Assembly (NCBI RefSeq): GCF_900100765.1
Contig: NZ_FNFO01000007.1
Coordinates: 62,001-126,000, forward strand
Direction of reading: 5' to 3'
Length of the DNA: 64,000 bases
DNA from: Catalinimonas alkaloidigena
GTDB lineage: Bacteria > Bacteroidota > Bacteroidia > Cytophagales > Flexibacteraceae
Both the position numbers and the translations under genes were made by a program. Position 1 is the stretch's first letter; each line of letters starts with the position of its first letter. The notes beneath the pieces are model-generated. The model was not told where the DNA came from. It saw nothing but the letters and a program-made list of their open reading frames with translations, and ran no database searches. Shown here one piece after another: positions 17,054-28,700 of this stretch.

Positions 17054-19552
17054 ATGAAAGATAATTTTCTAGGAATACCTTCTTCTTATCTGGCGAACAT
17101 GGCAGAGCGTGACAACGGCGAGATGATTCCCATCCTGCCGACCGAAGAGGAGGACGATAAACTTGCGGCAGAAGGAATTCCCGACGTATTACCGATTTTA
17201 CCGCTAAAAAATACGGTGCTTTTTCCGGGCGTTGTGATTCCCATCACGGTCGGGCGGCAGAAGTCGATCCGGCTGGTGAAGCGGGCCTACAAAGGCGATC
17301 GCATCATCGGGGTGGTGGCCCAGCGCACCGATACGGCCGAAGAGCCTTCGACTGAGGATTTGTTTGGCGTGGGGACCGTGGCGCACATCATCAAAATGCT
17401 GGTACTGCCCGACGGAAATACCACCATCATCATTCAGGGGAAACGCCGCTTCAGCATCGAAGAGATCGTGCAGACCGATCCGTACATGAAGGCGCGCATC
17501 CAGCTCATCACCGAAAACTTTCCCGACGTTCGGAAGAAAGAAACCAAGGCGCTGATTCAGTCGCTGAAGGACATCGCTTCCAAAATCCTGAAACTCAATC
17601 CGGAAATTCCACAGGAAGCGCAGATTGCGCTGGACAACATCGAGAGTCCTTCGTTCCTGACGCATTTTCTGTCGTCGAACATCAATGCCGACGTGGCCGA
17701 AAAACAGGAGTTGCTGGAGATCAACGACGGCATGCAGCGCGCCACCAAGCTGATGACGGCCATGATGAAAGACGTGCAGATGCTGGAGCTGAAGCACGAA
17801 ATTCAGAACAAGGTCCACAAAGACATCGACGAGCAGCAGCGCGACTATTTCATCCGCCAGCAGATCAAGGTGTTGCAGGACGAACTGGGGCAGGAGGGAT
17901 CGGAGCAGGAAATCGAAGCCCTGCGCGAACGCGGGATGAAGAAGAACTGGCCCGACGCCGTGGCGCAGCAGTTCAACAAGGAGCTGGACAAAATCTTGCG
18001 CATGAATCCCGCCGCCGCCGAGTATCCGGTTGCCATGAGCTACGCCGAGTTGCTGGTCGACCTGCCGTGGGACGAGTACACGAAGGACAACTTTAATCTG
18101 GTGCGGGCGCGCAAAATTCTGGATGCCGACCATTACGGCATGGAGAAGGTCAAAGAACGCATTCTGGAATACCTGGCCGTGCTGAAGCTGAAAAATAACA
18201 TGAAGGCCCCCATCCTCTGCCTGTACGGCCCTCCGGGGGTGGGAAAAACGTCGCTGGGGCGCTCCATCGCGCGGGCACTGAACCGCAAATACGTGCGCAT
18301 GTCGCTGGGAGGCGTGCACGACGAGGCCGAGATCCGTGGCCACCGGCGTACGTACGTGGGTGCCATGCCAGGGCGTATCATCCAGAACCTGAAAAAAGTG
18401 GGTTATTCCAACCCGGTCTACATCCTCGACGAGATCGACAAGGTAGGCTCCGATTTTCGGGGTGATCCTTCGTCGGCCTTGCTCGAAGTGCTGGACCCGG
18501 AACAGAACAGTACGTTCGCCGACAATTACCTGGAAGTGGAGTACGACCTGTCGAAGGTGCTGTTCATCGCAACGGCCAACTCGCTCGATACCATTCAGCC
18601 CGCCCTGCGCGACCGGATGGAGATCATCGAGATTACGGGCTACACGCTGGAAGAGAAAGTGCAGATTGCCAAGCGGCACCTCATTCCCAAACAGCGCGAA
18701 GAGCACGGCTTGTCGGGCAAAGACCTTCAGTTTACCGAGAAAGGCATCATCAAAGTCATAGAAGGCTATACCCGCGAGTCGGGTGTACGCAGCCTGGAGC
18801 GGAAAATCGGCGCGGTGGCGCGTCGGGTGGCGCGGTACGTTGCGATGGAAGAGGACTACCAGCGCTCGATCCGCCCCGAACAGGTGACGGAAATTCTCGG
18901 TGCCGAAATCTTCGACCGTGAGTTGTACGAGGACAATGGACGCGCCGGTGTGGTGACGGGGCTGGCCTGGACGGCAGCGGGTGGCGAAATTCTCTTTGTT
19001 GAATCGGTACTGAGCCGGGGCAAAGGCAAATTGACCCTTTCGGGGCAGTTGGGCGACGTGATGAAAGAGTCGGCGGTAGCGGCGCTCTCGTACTTAAAGG
19101 CCAACGCCAACCGACTGGGGGTGCCGTACCAACTGTTTGACCATTACGACATCCACCTGCACGTACCGGCGGGCGCGGTGCCCAAAGACGGCCCTTCTGC
19201 CGGGGTCACCATCCTGACCTCGCTGGCGTCGGTCTTCACCCAACGGCGGATCAAGAAATTGGCCATGACCGGCGAAATCACCCTGCGCGGGAAGATTCTG
19301 CCGGTCGGTGGCATCAAAGAGAAAATTCTGGCGGCGCGCCGGGCGGGCATCCGGGAAGTGATTCTTTGCAAGAGCAACCAGAAAGATGTAAAGGAACTGG
19401 AAGCCGAGCTGCTAAAAGATTTAACCATCCATTACGTTACTACGGCAGAAGAGGTGCTGGAGCTGGCCCTGTCTAAAGACAAGGTAGAAGAGCCGATCGA
19501 ACTTTCGTGGCCCCAGGATCACACCGCTGAAAAAGAGAAGGCCAATGCCTGA
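17054..19552 (+). CDS. lon: ATP-dependent Lon protease
   Basis: 832 residues from the ATG at 17054; a TTG at 17018 is open in frame but less likely, and an ATG at 17099 is a further alternative. Lon degrades misfolded and regulatory proteins in the cytoplasm. Order: N-terminal substrate-binding domain starting at PDVLPILPLKNTVLFPG, a coiled-coil region, the AAA+ domain with Walker A GPPGVGKT at 392-399 and VYILDEIDK as Walker B, then the protease domain with Ser715 in KDGPSAG and Lys757 in GGIKEK as the catalytic dyad. Length and motifs are normal for the family. It starts a close-packed cluster: porQ begins 54 nt downstream and hslU 25 nt after porQ, so the three may be co-transcribed. Confidence 0.97.
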   Translation: MKDNFLGIPSSYLANMAERDNGEMIPILPTEEEDDKLAAEGIPDVLPILPLKNTVLFPGVVIPITVGRQKSIRLVKRAYKGDRIIGVVAQRTDTAEEPSTEDLFGVGTVAHIIKMLVLPDGNTTIIIQGKRRFSIEEIVQTDPYMKARIQLITENFPDVRKKETKALIQSLKDIASKILKLNPEIPQEAQIALDNIESPSFLTHFLSSNINADVAEKQELLEINDGMQRATKLMTAMMKDVQMLELKHEIQNKVHKDIDEQQRDYFIRQQIKVLQDELGQEGSEQEIEALRERGMKKNWPDAVAQQFNKELDKILRMNPAAAEYPVAMSYAELLVDLPWDEYTKDNFNLVRARKILDADHYGMEKVKERILEYLAVLKLKNNMKAPILCLYGPPGVGKTSLGRSIARALNRKYVRMSLGGVHDEAEIRGHRRTYVGAMPGRIIQNLKKVGYSNPVYILDEIDKVGSDFRGDPSSALLEVLDPEQNSTFADNYLEVEYDLSKVLFIATANSLDTIQPALRDRMEIIEITGYTLEEKVQIAKRHLIPKQREEHGLSGKDLQFTEKGIIKVIEGYTRESGVRSLERKIGAVARRVARYVAMEEDYQRSIRPEQVTEILGAEIFDRELYEDNGRAGVVTGLAWTAAGGEILFVESVLSRGKGKLTLSGQLGDVMKESAVAALSYLKANANRLGVPYQLFDHYDIHLHVPAGAVPKDGPSAGVTILTSLASVFTQRRIKKLAMTGEITLRGKILPVGGIKEKILAARRAGIREVILCKSNQKDVKELEAELLKDLTIHYVTTAEEVLELALSKDKVEEPIELSWPQDHTAEKEKANA

Positions 19553-19606
19553 GTGGCGCATGGGTCTTTTGCATTCACCTAACTTCTGACGCTTTTATCA
19601 AGTTTT

Positions 19607-20665
19607 ATGCGCCGACGCTTCCTCTTGTTTGTCAGTTTCTTGCTTACCCAGCAGGTGGTAGGGCAAATTGGAGGACGCGCGGCATTCGATTTTCTGAGCC
19701 TGCCGGTCAATGCGCGGTTGGCGGCCCTGGGCAACGTCAACGTTTCGCTGTCGGACCAGGACGTGAACATGATGATGGCCAATCCGGCGCTGTTGCAGGC
19801 CGACATGGTGCAGCACGCTACCCTCAACTGGGCGCCCTATTACGCAGGGATCAACAGCGTGTCGCTGGGCTACGCGTTCGATACGCCAAACGCCGGTCCG
19901 GTCGGCGTGTCGTTTGCGTACCACAATTACGGAACTCTGACGCAGACCGACCCCACCGGTGCCGTGATGGGCGAGTTTTCGGCGGCAGATTACTGGCTGG
20001 GCGGCACCTGGGCACACCGATTGGAGAATTACTCGCTGGGCGGCACGGTCAAAGTCGCCGGATCGTCCATCGGGTCGTACAACGCCTTCGCAGTCCTGGC
20101 CGATCTGGGCGCAGCGTTCCACCATCCGACGCGCGACTTCCACGTGGGGTTGGCGATTCGGAACCTGGGCTGGATTTTCGATACCTACGCCCCGGGCGCT
20201 ACGCGACCTACTTTGCCGCTCAACGTACAACTGGGCCTGAGCTATAAGCCCGAGCACATGCCGCTGCGCTTTTCGCTCACGGCCCACCACCTGGAGCGCC
20301 CCGACATTGTCTACCTCGACCCGTCCAAACCCGGCACGTTGGACGCGAACGGGCAGGAAGTAAAAGAAGAAAAAAAACTGGGCGACCAGATCATGCGCCA
20401 CCTGGTGTTTGGGGGCGAGTTTGTATTGAGCCCCAACTTTTACCTGCGTGCCGGGTATAACCATTTAATTCGACGCGAGTTACGTCTGCAAAGCCGGTCG
20501 GGGGGAGCCGGTTTTTCGATCGGCGCGATGGCGCGGATCAAAGCCTTCGAAGTGGCCTTCGCGCGTGGGTGGTACCACGTGGCCGGAGGGACCAGTACCC
20601 TGACGCTGACCAGTAACCTGCACTCGGTTTTCCGCAAGAAAACCCCCGCTGCCACACCGCAGTAA
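19607..20665 (+). CDS. porQ: Type IX secretion system protein PorQ
   Basis: 352 residues with a signal peptide (MRRRFLLFVSFLLTQQVVG, then QIGG). The first mature segment GGRAAFDFLSLPVNARLAALG is the hallmark of PorQ, followed by repeated amphipathic beta strands typical of a 14-stranded FadL/PorV-like outer-membrane barrel. PorQ works in the T9SS attachment complex, with PorU, PorV and PorZ, where cargo C-terminal domains are processed and fixed to the surface. Four T9SS cargo genes lie in this window, which fits the assignment. A charged loop (QEVKEEKKLGDQ) is a likely extracellular or periplasmic turn. The gene sits between lon and hslU on the same strand with short gaps. Confidence 0.87.
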   Translation: MRRRFLLFVSFLLTQQVVGQIGGRAAFDFLSLPVNARLAALGNVNVSLSDQDVNMMMANPALLQADMVQHATLNWAPYYAGINSVSLGYAFDTPNAGPVGVSFAYHNYGTLTQTDPTGAVMGEFSAADYWLGGTWAHRLENYSLGGTVKVAGSSIGSYNAFAVLADLGAAFHHPTRDFHVGLAIRNLGWIFDTYAPGATRPTLPLNVQLGLSYKPEHMPLRFSLTAHHLERPDIVYLDPSKPGTLDANGQEVKEEKKLGDQIMRHLVFGGEFVLSPNFYLRAGYNHLIRRELRLQSRSGGAGFSIGAMARIKAFEVAFARGWYHVAGGTSTLTLTSNLHSVFRKKTPAATPQ

Positions 20666-20690
20666 AGTTTAAGATGAAACCCTTTTTATT

Positions 20691-22085
20691 ATGATTGAGC
20701 AGAACCAATACCTGACACCGCGCGAGATTGTGTCAGAACTAGATAAATACATCATTGGGCAAAAAGACGCCAAGCGCAACGTGGCCATTGCCCTGCGCAA
20801 CCGCTGGCGGCGCATGAGCGTCGACTCCGACATCGCCCGCGAAATTGTGCCGAACAACATCCTGATGATCGGGGCCACGGGCGTCGGCAAAACCGAGATT
20901 GCGCGTCGTCTGGCCAAAATCGCCGATGCGCCTTTCACCAAGGTAGAAGCCTCGAAGTTTACGGAGGTGGGCTACGTCGGGCGCGATGTCGAAAGCATGG
21001 TGCGCGACTTGGTCGAGCAGTCGGTCAACATGGTGAAACAGCGCAAAAAAGAGGAAGTAAAAGAACGCGCTACCGAACAGGTAGAAGAGGTGATCCTCAA
21101 CGCTTTGATTCCCGCGATGAAGCCCCCGCGCTCCGTTTCGACCACCAACCCGGCTGTGGAAGGGGAAGTACCGGAAGACGACTACACGCTGAATCAGAAA
21201 ACGCGGGAGCGCTTCCGTGAAAAACTGCGGAACGGTGAGCTGGACGACCGGAAAATCGAAATCAACATTCAGCAGAGTCCGGCGTCGGGCATGGGGATGA
21301 TGGGCCCCGGCGGCATCGACGAAGTGTCGATGATGAACCTCCAGGAAATGCTGGGCAACATGCTGCCGAAAAAGAACAAGAAGCGCCGGGTGTCGATTGC
21401 AGAAGCGCGCAAGCTTTTGCTCGAAGAAGAAGCGTCCAAACTCATCGACATGGATGAAGTGAAGGAAGAAGCCATTCGCAAAGCCGAAAATACAGGCATC
21501 ATTTTCATCGACGAGATCGACAAAGTCGCCAGCGGAAGTGGCAAACAGGGCGGCCCCGACGTGAGCCGCGAGGGCGTACAGCGCGATCTGCTGCCCATCG
21601 TAGAAGGGAGCGCCGTCACGACCAAGCACGGCGTCATTGCAACCGACCACATTCTGTTCATCGCCGCCGGCGCCTTCCACGTCTCCAAACCGTCGGACCT
21701 GATTCCGGAACTACAGGGGCGTTTCCCCATCCGGGTCGAACTGGACAACCTGACGGTCGACGACTTCTACCAGATTCTGAAAACTCCGCGCAACGCGCTC
21801 ACCAAGCAGTATGCCGCTCTGCTGGAAGCCGAGTCGGTCGAGCTGACGTTCCAGGACGAAGCCCTGCGGAAACTCGCGGAAATCGCTTTCCGCATCAACT
21901 CCGACGTCGAGAACATCGGGGCGCGCCGCCTGCATACGGTCATGAGCCATCTCCTAAACGAGCTGATGTACGACGTGCCCGACGTGATCGGACCCAACGC
22001 CAAGATCGTCGTCACGGACGATATGGTCGAGGAACGGCTGCGCGATCTGGTGAAGAACCGCGACTTGAGCCAATACATTTTGTAA
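20691..22085 (+). CDS. hslU: HslU, ATPase subunit of the HslUV protease
   Basis: 464 residues, the usual length. HslU unfolds proteins and feeds them to the HslV peptidase. The N-terminal TPREIVSELDKYIIGQ is diagnostic, Walker A GATGVGKTE starts at residue 61, Walker B is GIIFIDEIDKVA, and the family-specific I domain lies between them. The C-terminal SQYIL corresponds to the tail that inserts between HslV subunits and activates the peptidase, so an HslV partner is expected. No hslV gene is in the window, which is unusual because hslV and hslU are adjacent in many bacteria. The gene ends the lon-porQ-hslU cluster and is followed by a strong terminator at 22111. Confidence 0.96.
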   Translation: MIEQNQYLTPREIVSELDKYIIGQKDAKRNVAIALRNRWRRMSVDSDIAREIVPNNILMIGATGVGKTEIARRLAKIADAPFTKVEASKFTEVGYVGRDVESMVRDLVEQSVNMVKQRKKEEVKERATEQVEEVILNALIPAMKPPRSVSTTNPAVEGEVPEDDYTLNQKTRERFREKLRNGELDDRKIEINIQQSPASGMGMMGPGGIDEVSMMNLQEMLGNMLPKKNKKRRVSIAEARKLLLEEEASKLIDMDEVKEEAIRKAENTGIIFIDEIDKVASGSGKQGGPDVSREGVQRDLLPIVEGSAVTTKHGVIATDHILFIAAGAFHVSKPSDLIPELQGRFPIRVELDNLTVDDFYQILKTPRNALTKQYAALLEAESVELTFQDEALRKLAEIAFRINSDVENIGARRLHTVMSHLLNELMYDVPDVIGPNAKIVVTDDMVEERLRDLVKNRDLSQYIL

Positions 22086-22110
22086 CGCGTCCAACGCAAT
22101 ATGACCTCAC

Positions 22111-22139
22111 AAGGCCGCTCGTACGAGTGGCCTTTTTTT
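22111..22139 (+). terminator. Intrinsic terminator after hslU
   Basis: AAGGCCGCTC (22111-22120) pairs with GAGTGGCCTT (22125-22134, one G-U) around GTAC, followed by a T run. It lies 25 nt past the hslU stop and marks the end of the cluster. Confidence 0.88.
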
Positions 22140-22633
22140 ATGCGCTTCCGGTCCGCGCTCCCTGGCCACTATTAGGGAGTAAAAGCTTGCGCGAAACCGA
22201 CGGGGGTTGGGTAAATCGCAGAAAGCGGGTTTTTACAGGATTAGCAAGGAAATGCGATGCTGTTAATAAATATGTGGCAATTTATCGTACTTTATTACAT
22301 CCCTTTTTCTTTCCACCGAATTTGCCCTACGAGCTGATAATCAGCGATTTATCGAAATAGTCGAAAAATATTGTATTAATCTTTGAATTATTTTTGTCTT
22401 ATTTGTATCATTGTGAGGAAAGAGATAAGAATGACGGGTATCTCTCGAAATATGAAATAATACAGATGGATACATACACGTGTCCCACTGTCGCGAGTAC
22501 GAAGGATCGCAAGAAGAACGTGGTATAAATGGCGTCTGAAAAAGGGCCCTTCACACCACAACTACCTGAGGATCATACGCGAGCTTCCTTCCGAAAGTCA
22601 GTAAGTTTCTAAAATAAGCTAGTTATAACAGTA

Positions 22634-22656
22634 AGCAGTCTAAAGAAAAGACTGCT
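22634..22656 (+). repeat. Leader stem-loop 1
   Basis: AGCAGTC (22634-22640) pairs perfectly with GACTGCT (22650-22656) around a 9-nt A-rich loop. There is no T run, so it is not a terminator. It could be an RNA-stability or regulatory structure. Confidence 0.45.
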
Positions 22657-22674
22657 CCAAAATAGGTATGTGTC

Positions 22675-22696
22675 CTTTGCAATAGCCCTTGCAAAG
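22675..22696 (+). repeat. Leader stem-loop 2
   Basis: CTTTGCAA (22675-22682) pairs perfectly with TTGCAAAG (22689-22696) around TAGCCC. The leader of giant gene 2 has an 8-bp stem with a 6-nt loop of the same geometry (42990-43011) and also carries the 10-mer TTGCAATAGC found here. Confidence 0.5.
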
Positions 22697-22793
22697 CAGT
22701 GCTCTCTTGTTTCTTGTGCGCAAGGGGTCGCTGCTGTGGGCTATTACAAGGCCGTGCTGCTTACTCTTTGATCACCATCTGCTTAAACCAGTC

Positions 22794-25700
22794 ATGTCAC
22801 ACTTTGTACGCTGTTCAGCCAGGCGAAATACCATTCCGTCTGTGCTCCACTTTTTGCATCGGCTCATCGGTCTGCATGCTCCCCTCTCGTTACCCCTTTT
22901 GCTGGCCCTGACGCTGGTCAGCCCGCAGACCTGGACCCACGCCGCGTCGGCCCCGTTGCGCGCGGCAGGTGCTACGGCCGCCAGCGTTCCGCTCGACGAT
23001 CCGATCGAGGTCAAGGTGAACTTCATGAGTGAGTTGCTCAACAACGACAGCGGCGATACCCTCGAAGCCCCGACGGGGTATCTGAAAGATTTCGGGCAGG
23101 CGTACGGAACACGCCAAACACCGGAAGGCTACGACTACGGTTGGAAGCGCGTAAGCGACGGCCAACCGTTTGACGTTTCTCAGCATGCGCTGGACAACAG
23201 CAATGGAAGTGGCCGGAACCGCCTGGGCAGTGCCTACACGTCCGCTTCCGACCAGGCCAAACTGGAAGGAACGCTGGTCCACACCCAGGGAAATTATCTT
23301 AGCTCCTGGGCTGCACAACCGCGAGGCCAGGAAGTGTACTGGGAAGTGGCCGTGCCCAACGGCACCTACGAAGTCACCATCGGCGCGGGTGAATACACCG
23401 CGGGGGTAGATCCTGAAATTCACACCTTCAATGCCGAAGGGATAACCGCGATCTCCACCTTCGTTCCGACCGGTGCCAATGCCAGCAGCACCCGGGTGAC
23501 CAACGGCACGGTTACCGTCGACGTGACCGACGGAGCCCTGACAATTACGGCCCTGGGCGGGATCAATTCGAAAATCAACTACGTCGAAATTACCCAAACA
23601 GCAACACCGGCACCTACGCCCGGTGTATTCACATTTACGCCCGCCGGGCTGGAGCTGTCCCTGACAACCGGGACGACCGGCACCGCCACGGCCGATCTCG
23701 CGGTCAGTGAAGGCACGCCGACCATCGGCATGGTGGCCGACCCGGCAGCGACCTGGCTGACGCTGCCCGCAGCACCTGCCTTGGGGCAGAATACCTTTGC
23801 TGTAGATGCCACGAACCTGGCCAAGAACACGCAACACAGCACGCCCGTTGTGGTCAGTGCCGTTGGGTTCTACCCCGCCGTGCTTCCGGTCAACCTAGAC
23901 GTGACGCCTTTACCCCCGGTGGCCGTGCCTTTCCGCATCAATGCGGCCGGTCCGGAGCGGACCATTGGAGGAGACGTATTTGCGGCCGATCAGTTCTTTA
24001 TCCACCGTTCGACCGAAACGACCAATACCAGTACCGGTTCGTACGGAGCGATCGACGGTGTACCCTCCGGCGACGAAGCGCTCTATTACGACCGACGCTA
24101 CGGCGTGGACATGGGGTATGCCGTTCCGGTGGCCGATGGGCAGTACACCGTATTGGTACACATGGTCGAAAACTTTCAAACGGCTGCCAATGCCCGTGTT
24201 TTCGACATTTCGATCGAAGGCACGCAGGTGGAAGACGATCTGGATCTGTTTGCGGCGGGCGGTAATCGGCAAAAGGTGCTGATCAAGCGAAGCTATGACG
24301 TAACGGTCGCCGATCAGGAGCTGAACATCGATTTCCTGGCGTCTATCAACAACGCCATCGTCAATGCCATCGAAATCCTGCCGTTTACGCCTGCCAACAC
24401 GGCACCGGTAGTACTGAACCCGATTCCGGACCAGACGGCGACAGAGGGTGTCGCGTTTAGCTTTGCTGTCCCGGTCACGACGTTCGACGATGCAGAAGAC
24501 GATGCGCTGACCCTGACGGCTACGCTGGCAGGCGGCGACGCCTTGCCCGCTTGGTTGAGCTTTGCCACCAGCACGTTCAGCGGCACGCCAGAGGCCGGAG
24601 ATGTTGGGATGTTAGCGATTGTGGTGACGGCCACCGATGGGAGTGAAGCCGTCAGTGATACGTTCGACTTAACGGTAGAGGCGGCCCCAGTGGTCAACCA
24701 GCCGCCCACGGTGGCCAATGCCTTGCAGGACCAGACCGCTACGGAAGGCATTGCATTTAGCTTTACCGTGCCGGTCAACACGTTCAGCGATGCCAACGGC
24801 GACACGCTCATGCTCACCGCTGCGTTAGAAGGTGGCGCTACGCTGCCCTCCTGGTTGAGTTTCGCTGGAGCTGTTTTCGAAGGTACCCCGATGGCCGCCG
24901 ACCTGGGTACCCTCAGCCTCGTGGTGACGGCTTCGGACGGTAGTGAAGCCATCAGCGATACGTTTAACCTAACTATTGAAGCGGCACCGGTAATCGGCTG
25001 TGATCCGATCAGTTCATTGCCTTGCGAAGACATCGCGGTTAGCCTGCCCTTCTCGCTCGATTTCGATGGAACCGAAGGTGGCCTGGCGGACAAGAACGAT
25101 GTAGGAACGGGCTTCACCATGGTCGATGCTTATTCCGGTACTCGCCTGGCGGTCGATGGAAGCGTTAGCGTGTCCGAGGTGCCCGGCTATGAGCCAAGCC
25201 GCCTCACGGTCAACGCCGGTACACTGACCATCGCCACCAACAAAGGCATTGGCTTCCTGACCAACAACAATCAGCTCAATACCCTGGGCGTCGGCTTTTC
25301 CGGGTCAGCACCTTTCGTCGTAGAGACTACGTTACTGCAGCCTTTCAACGGTACAAGCTCGCAGCAGGGCGGAATCTGGGTCGGTAAAAACGACAACACG
25401 TTCCTGAAACTGGTAGTGACCGGCAACAAGGTAGAGATGCGTCAGGAAGTGAACGACGGAAGCAGCACGGTGAACGACACGACCAACCCGGACCAGCGCA
25501 TTACCGAAACCATCACCAACCTGAATCAACAGACGGTCCGCTTGCGGCTGGTCGTCGACCCGCTTGCCCACACGGCGACCGGCTTCTACTCGACCGATGG
25601 CGTAACCTATACGAATGTCGGCACGGCCTACGGTACGCCCGCCCTCGACATCAGCGCAATGAACCTGACGGACGGCAACCTGTACGCAGGCCTGTTCGCT

Positions 25701-28700
25701 ACGCACCGCAACGCCTCAACGTCGGTCAATTATACGTTCGAGGCGTTTGCTATTGCGCATCCCCTCACCAATACGGCACCGGTGGTGCTGAACCCGATTC
25801 CGGATCAGACGGCGACAGAAGGCGTCGCGTTTAGCTTTGCTGTCCCGGTCACGACGTTCGACGATGCAGAAGACGATGCGCTGACCCTGACGGCTACGCT
25901 GGCAGGCGGCGACGCCTTGCCCGCTTGGTTGAGCTTTGCCACCAGCACGTTCAGCGGCACGCCAGAGGCCGGAGATGTTGGGATGTTAGCGATTGTGGTG
26001 ACGGCCACCGATGGGAGTGAAGCCGTCAGTGATACGTTCGACTTAACGGTAGAGGCGGCCCCAGTGGTCAACCAGCCGCCCACGGTGGCCAATGCCTTGC
26101 AGGACCAGACCGCTACGGAAGGCATTGCATTTAGCTTTACCGTGCCGGCCAACACGTTCAGCGATGCCAACGGCGACACGCTCACGCTCACCGCTGCGTT
26201 AGAAGGTGGCGCTACGCTGCCCTCCTGGTTGAGTTTCGCTGGAGCTGTTTTCGAAGGTACCCCGATGGCCGCCGACCTGGGAAGCCTTAGTCTTGTGGTG
26301 ACGGCTTCGGACGGTAGTGAAGCCATCAGCGATACGTTTAACCTAACTATTGAAGCGGCACCGGTGGTCGATGCTTGTACGCCCCTGAGCGTGCTGCCGT
26401 GCGACGAGCTTGTCGTCGAGTTGCCGGTCAATCTTTCGTTCTCGGGAGCGGAAGGTGGTCTGCTGGACAAGAACGGCGCGGCGACCGGCTTTACCATGGC
26501 CGTTCCGCATTCGGAAAGCCGCCTGCCTGCCGACGGCGCGGCGACCTACCCGGATGTCAATGGCTACGAGCCCTCCAAGTTGCTGATCGAAAACGGTACG
26601 TTGATCGTCACCGCGACCAAGGGCATCGCCTACCTCGACCCGCCCGCCAGCAACGAAAACAACAACCAGATCAACAGCCTGGGCGTAGGGCTTCAGAACC
26701 TGACGCAGACGTTCAGCCTCAAGACGCAACTCAATGGCCTGGTAACCGGAGGCGATGCCGCTCAGGCGGGCCTTTGGTTCGGAATTGACGAAGACAACTT
26801 CATTAAACTGAACGCCAACAACGATAACCAGATCGAACTGCGCCGGGAGGTGGGGGGCGTCTCCGCCAATACCGATCAGGTGCAGATCCAAGGGCTTTCG
26901 CTGGCCAACGCCACCATCGTGTTGCGCCTGGAAATCAATCCGCAGGCGCGTATCGCTACGGCCTATTACACAATCAACGGTGGGTCGGAAACGCTCTTGT
27001 CGGTCGGTGGCATTTCAACCCTGTCGCTGCCTGCCAGCTACTTTACCGGGACCAGCGTGAGCGCTGAAGTCGGTGCGGCTTCTTTTGCCGGGGTGTACGC
27101 TACCTACCGTAAAGGCTCGGTGTTCAACGCCACGTTCGACTACTTCACCCTCGAAGAATTCACGCCGCCTAACGTCGCGCCCGTCGTGGCAAACGGTCTT
27201 GCCGATCAAACCGCCATGGAAGGTGCCGCGTTCAGTTTCGCCGTTCCGGCCAACACGTTTAGCGATGCCAACGGCGACACGCTTACGCTCACCGCTACCG
27301 TAAACGGTGGCGATGCGTTGCCGACCTGGCTGGAGTTTGACGGCAGCACGTTCAGTGGCACTCCCTCGGCAGGCGACGTGGGTACGCTGAACATCGTAGT
27401 GACGGCCACGGATGGCAGCGAAACGGTCAGCGATAACTTTGTGCTGACCATCGAAGCGGCCCCGGTACCCTGCAGCCCCATCAGCCTGTTGCCCTGCGAT
27501 GAGCTGGCGGTCACGTTGCCGTTTGCACTGGATTTCACCGGCAACGAAGGTGGCCTGGCCGAAACCGGTTTTACCATGGTCGATGTTCCTTCCGCGCGTC
27601 TGGCTGCCGACGGTACGCCTACCTACCCGGACGTGCCTGGGTATGAGCCCGGTCGCTTGAGCTTCACGAATGGAACGCTGCAAATCCTCTCCAACAAAGG
27701 CATTCAGTATTCACAGCCTTCGGGCACCCCGAGCAGTTCAGAAACCAACTCGCAACTCAACGCCCTGGGAGTAGGCTACGACGGGCAAACGCCCGTAATC
27801 CTCCGGACTACCCTGGTGGGCATCAACTTCGTCCCCAGCAATGGCAACACCAACTCGCAGCAGGCAGGTTTGTGGATGGGCCTCGACGAAGACAACTACG
27901 CCAAACTGGTGATCTACCGGAACGGCGCCAACGTGGGATCGCCCGAACTGCTGATCGAAACCAACGTTTCGGGGACCTTGAATTTCGGGACGAACAACGA
28001 CAGCATTTTCGACATCAAGCCCAGCGTTTCCATTCCCAACCTGTCGACACATACGGTCACGTTGACGATGGTGCTCGATCCGGCAACGCAAAAAATTACC
28101 GCTTCGTATCAGGTCGATAGCGATCCCGAAGTCACCCTGGGTACCCTGAGTGCGCCGGCCACGTTCTTCACCGGGACCGATCACGACAACGATCCGGCCA
28201 CGACGCCGATGACGTACGCCGGGATTTTCGCTACGCATCGTCGTGCGACCAGTGCCTTTACCGCCACGTTCGAAGATTTTAGCCTGGAGCCGGTTGTGGC
28301 CACGCAGGCCCAGCTGATCTTTACGCCGTCCGATCTGTCGGTCAGCGTCCCGAGCGGCAGTGCCACCAGCTTTGCAGTACACCTGAACACGTCCGACGAA
28401 TTTGAGCGGGAAGTGACCTTTACCGCCACCGAAGGAACCAGCGGCCCGGCACCGCAGTGGCTCACGTACCAGGAGAAAACCCTCACCGCTGAACACGAGG
28501 TGACTCATCACACGTCGCTGCCGGAGCCTTCGTTCGACGTAGATGCCGCCGCCCTGACGCCGGGTACCTACACGGCGGTGATTACCGCCTCTGCCGAAGG
28601 GTACGAGCCTGCCCAACTGACGGTGGAAGTAGTGGTGTCGACCATCGAAGAGGGATTGCGTCCGTACGTGACCGCCGTTCGTCCGGCCGACAACGCCACC

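Larger units (their letters stand above)
22140..22793 (+). promoter_or_regulatory. Long leader of giant gene 1
   Basis: A non-coding region of about 650 nt. TATTTTTG at 22389-22396 matches the -7 consensus exactly, though the nearest TTG (22371-22373) is only 15 nt upstream. If it is used, the 5' leader would be about 390 nt. The leader contains two perfect stem-loops (22634-22656 and 22675-22696) and a 10-bp palindrome AAGGGCCCTT at 22542-22551. Confidence 0.4.

Noticed and set aside
17204-18706. 500-codon minus-strand frame opposite lon
   Set aside because: His/Leu/Gln-rich shadow; Lon motifs are complete on the plus strand.
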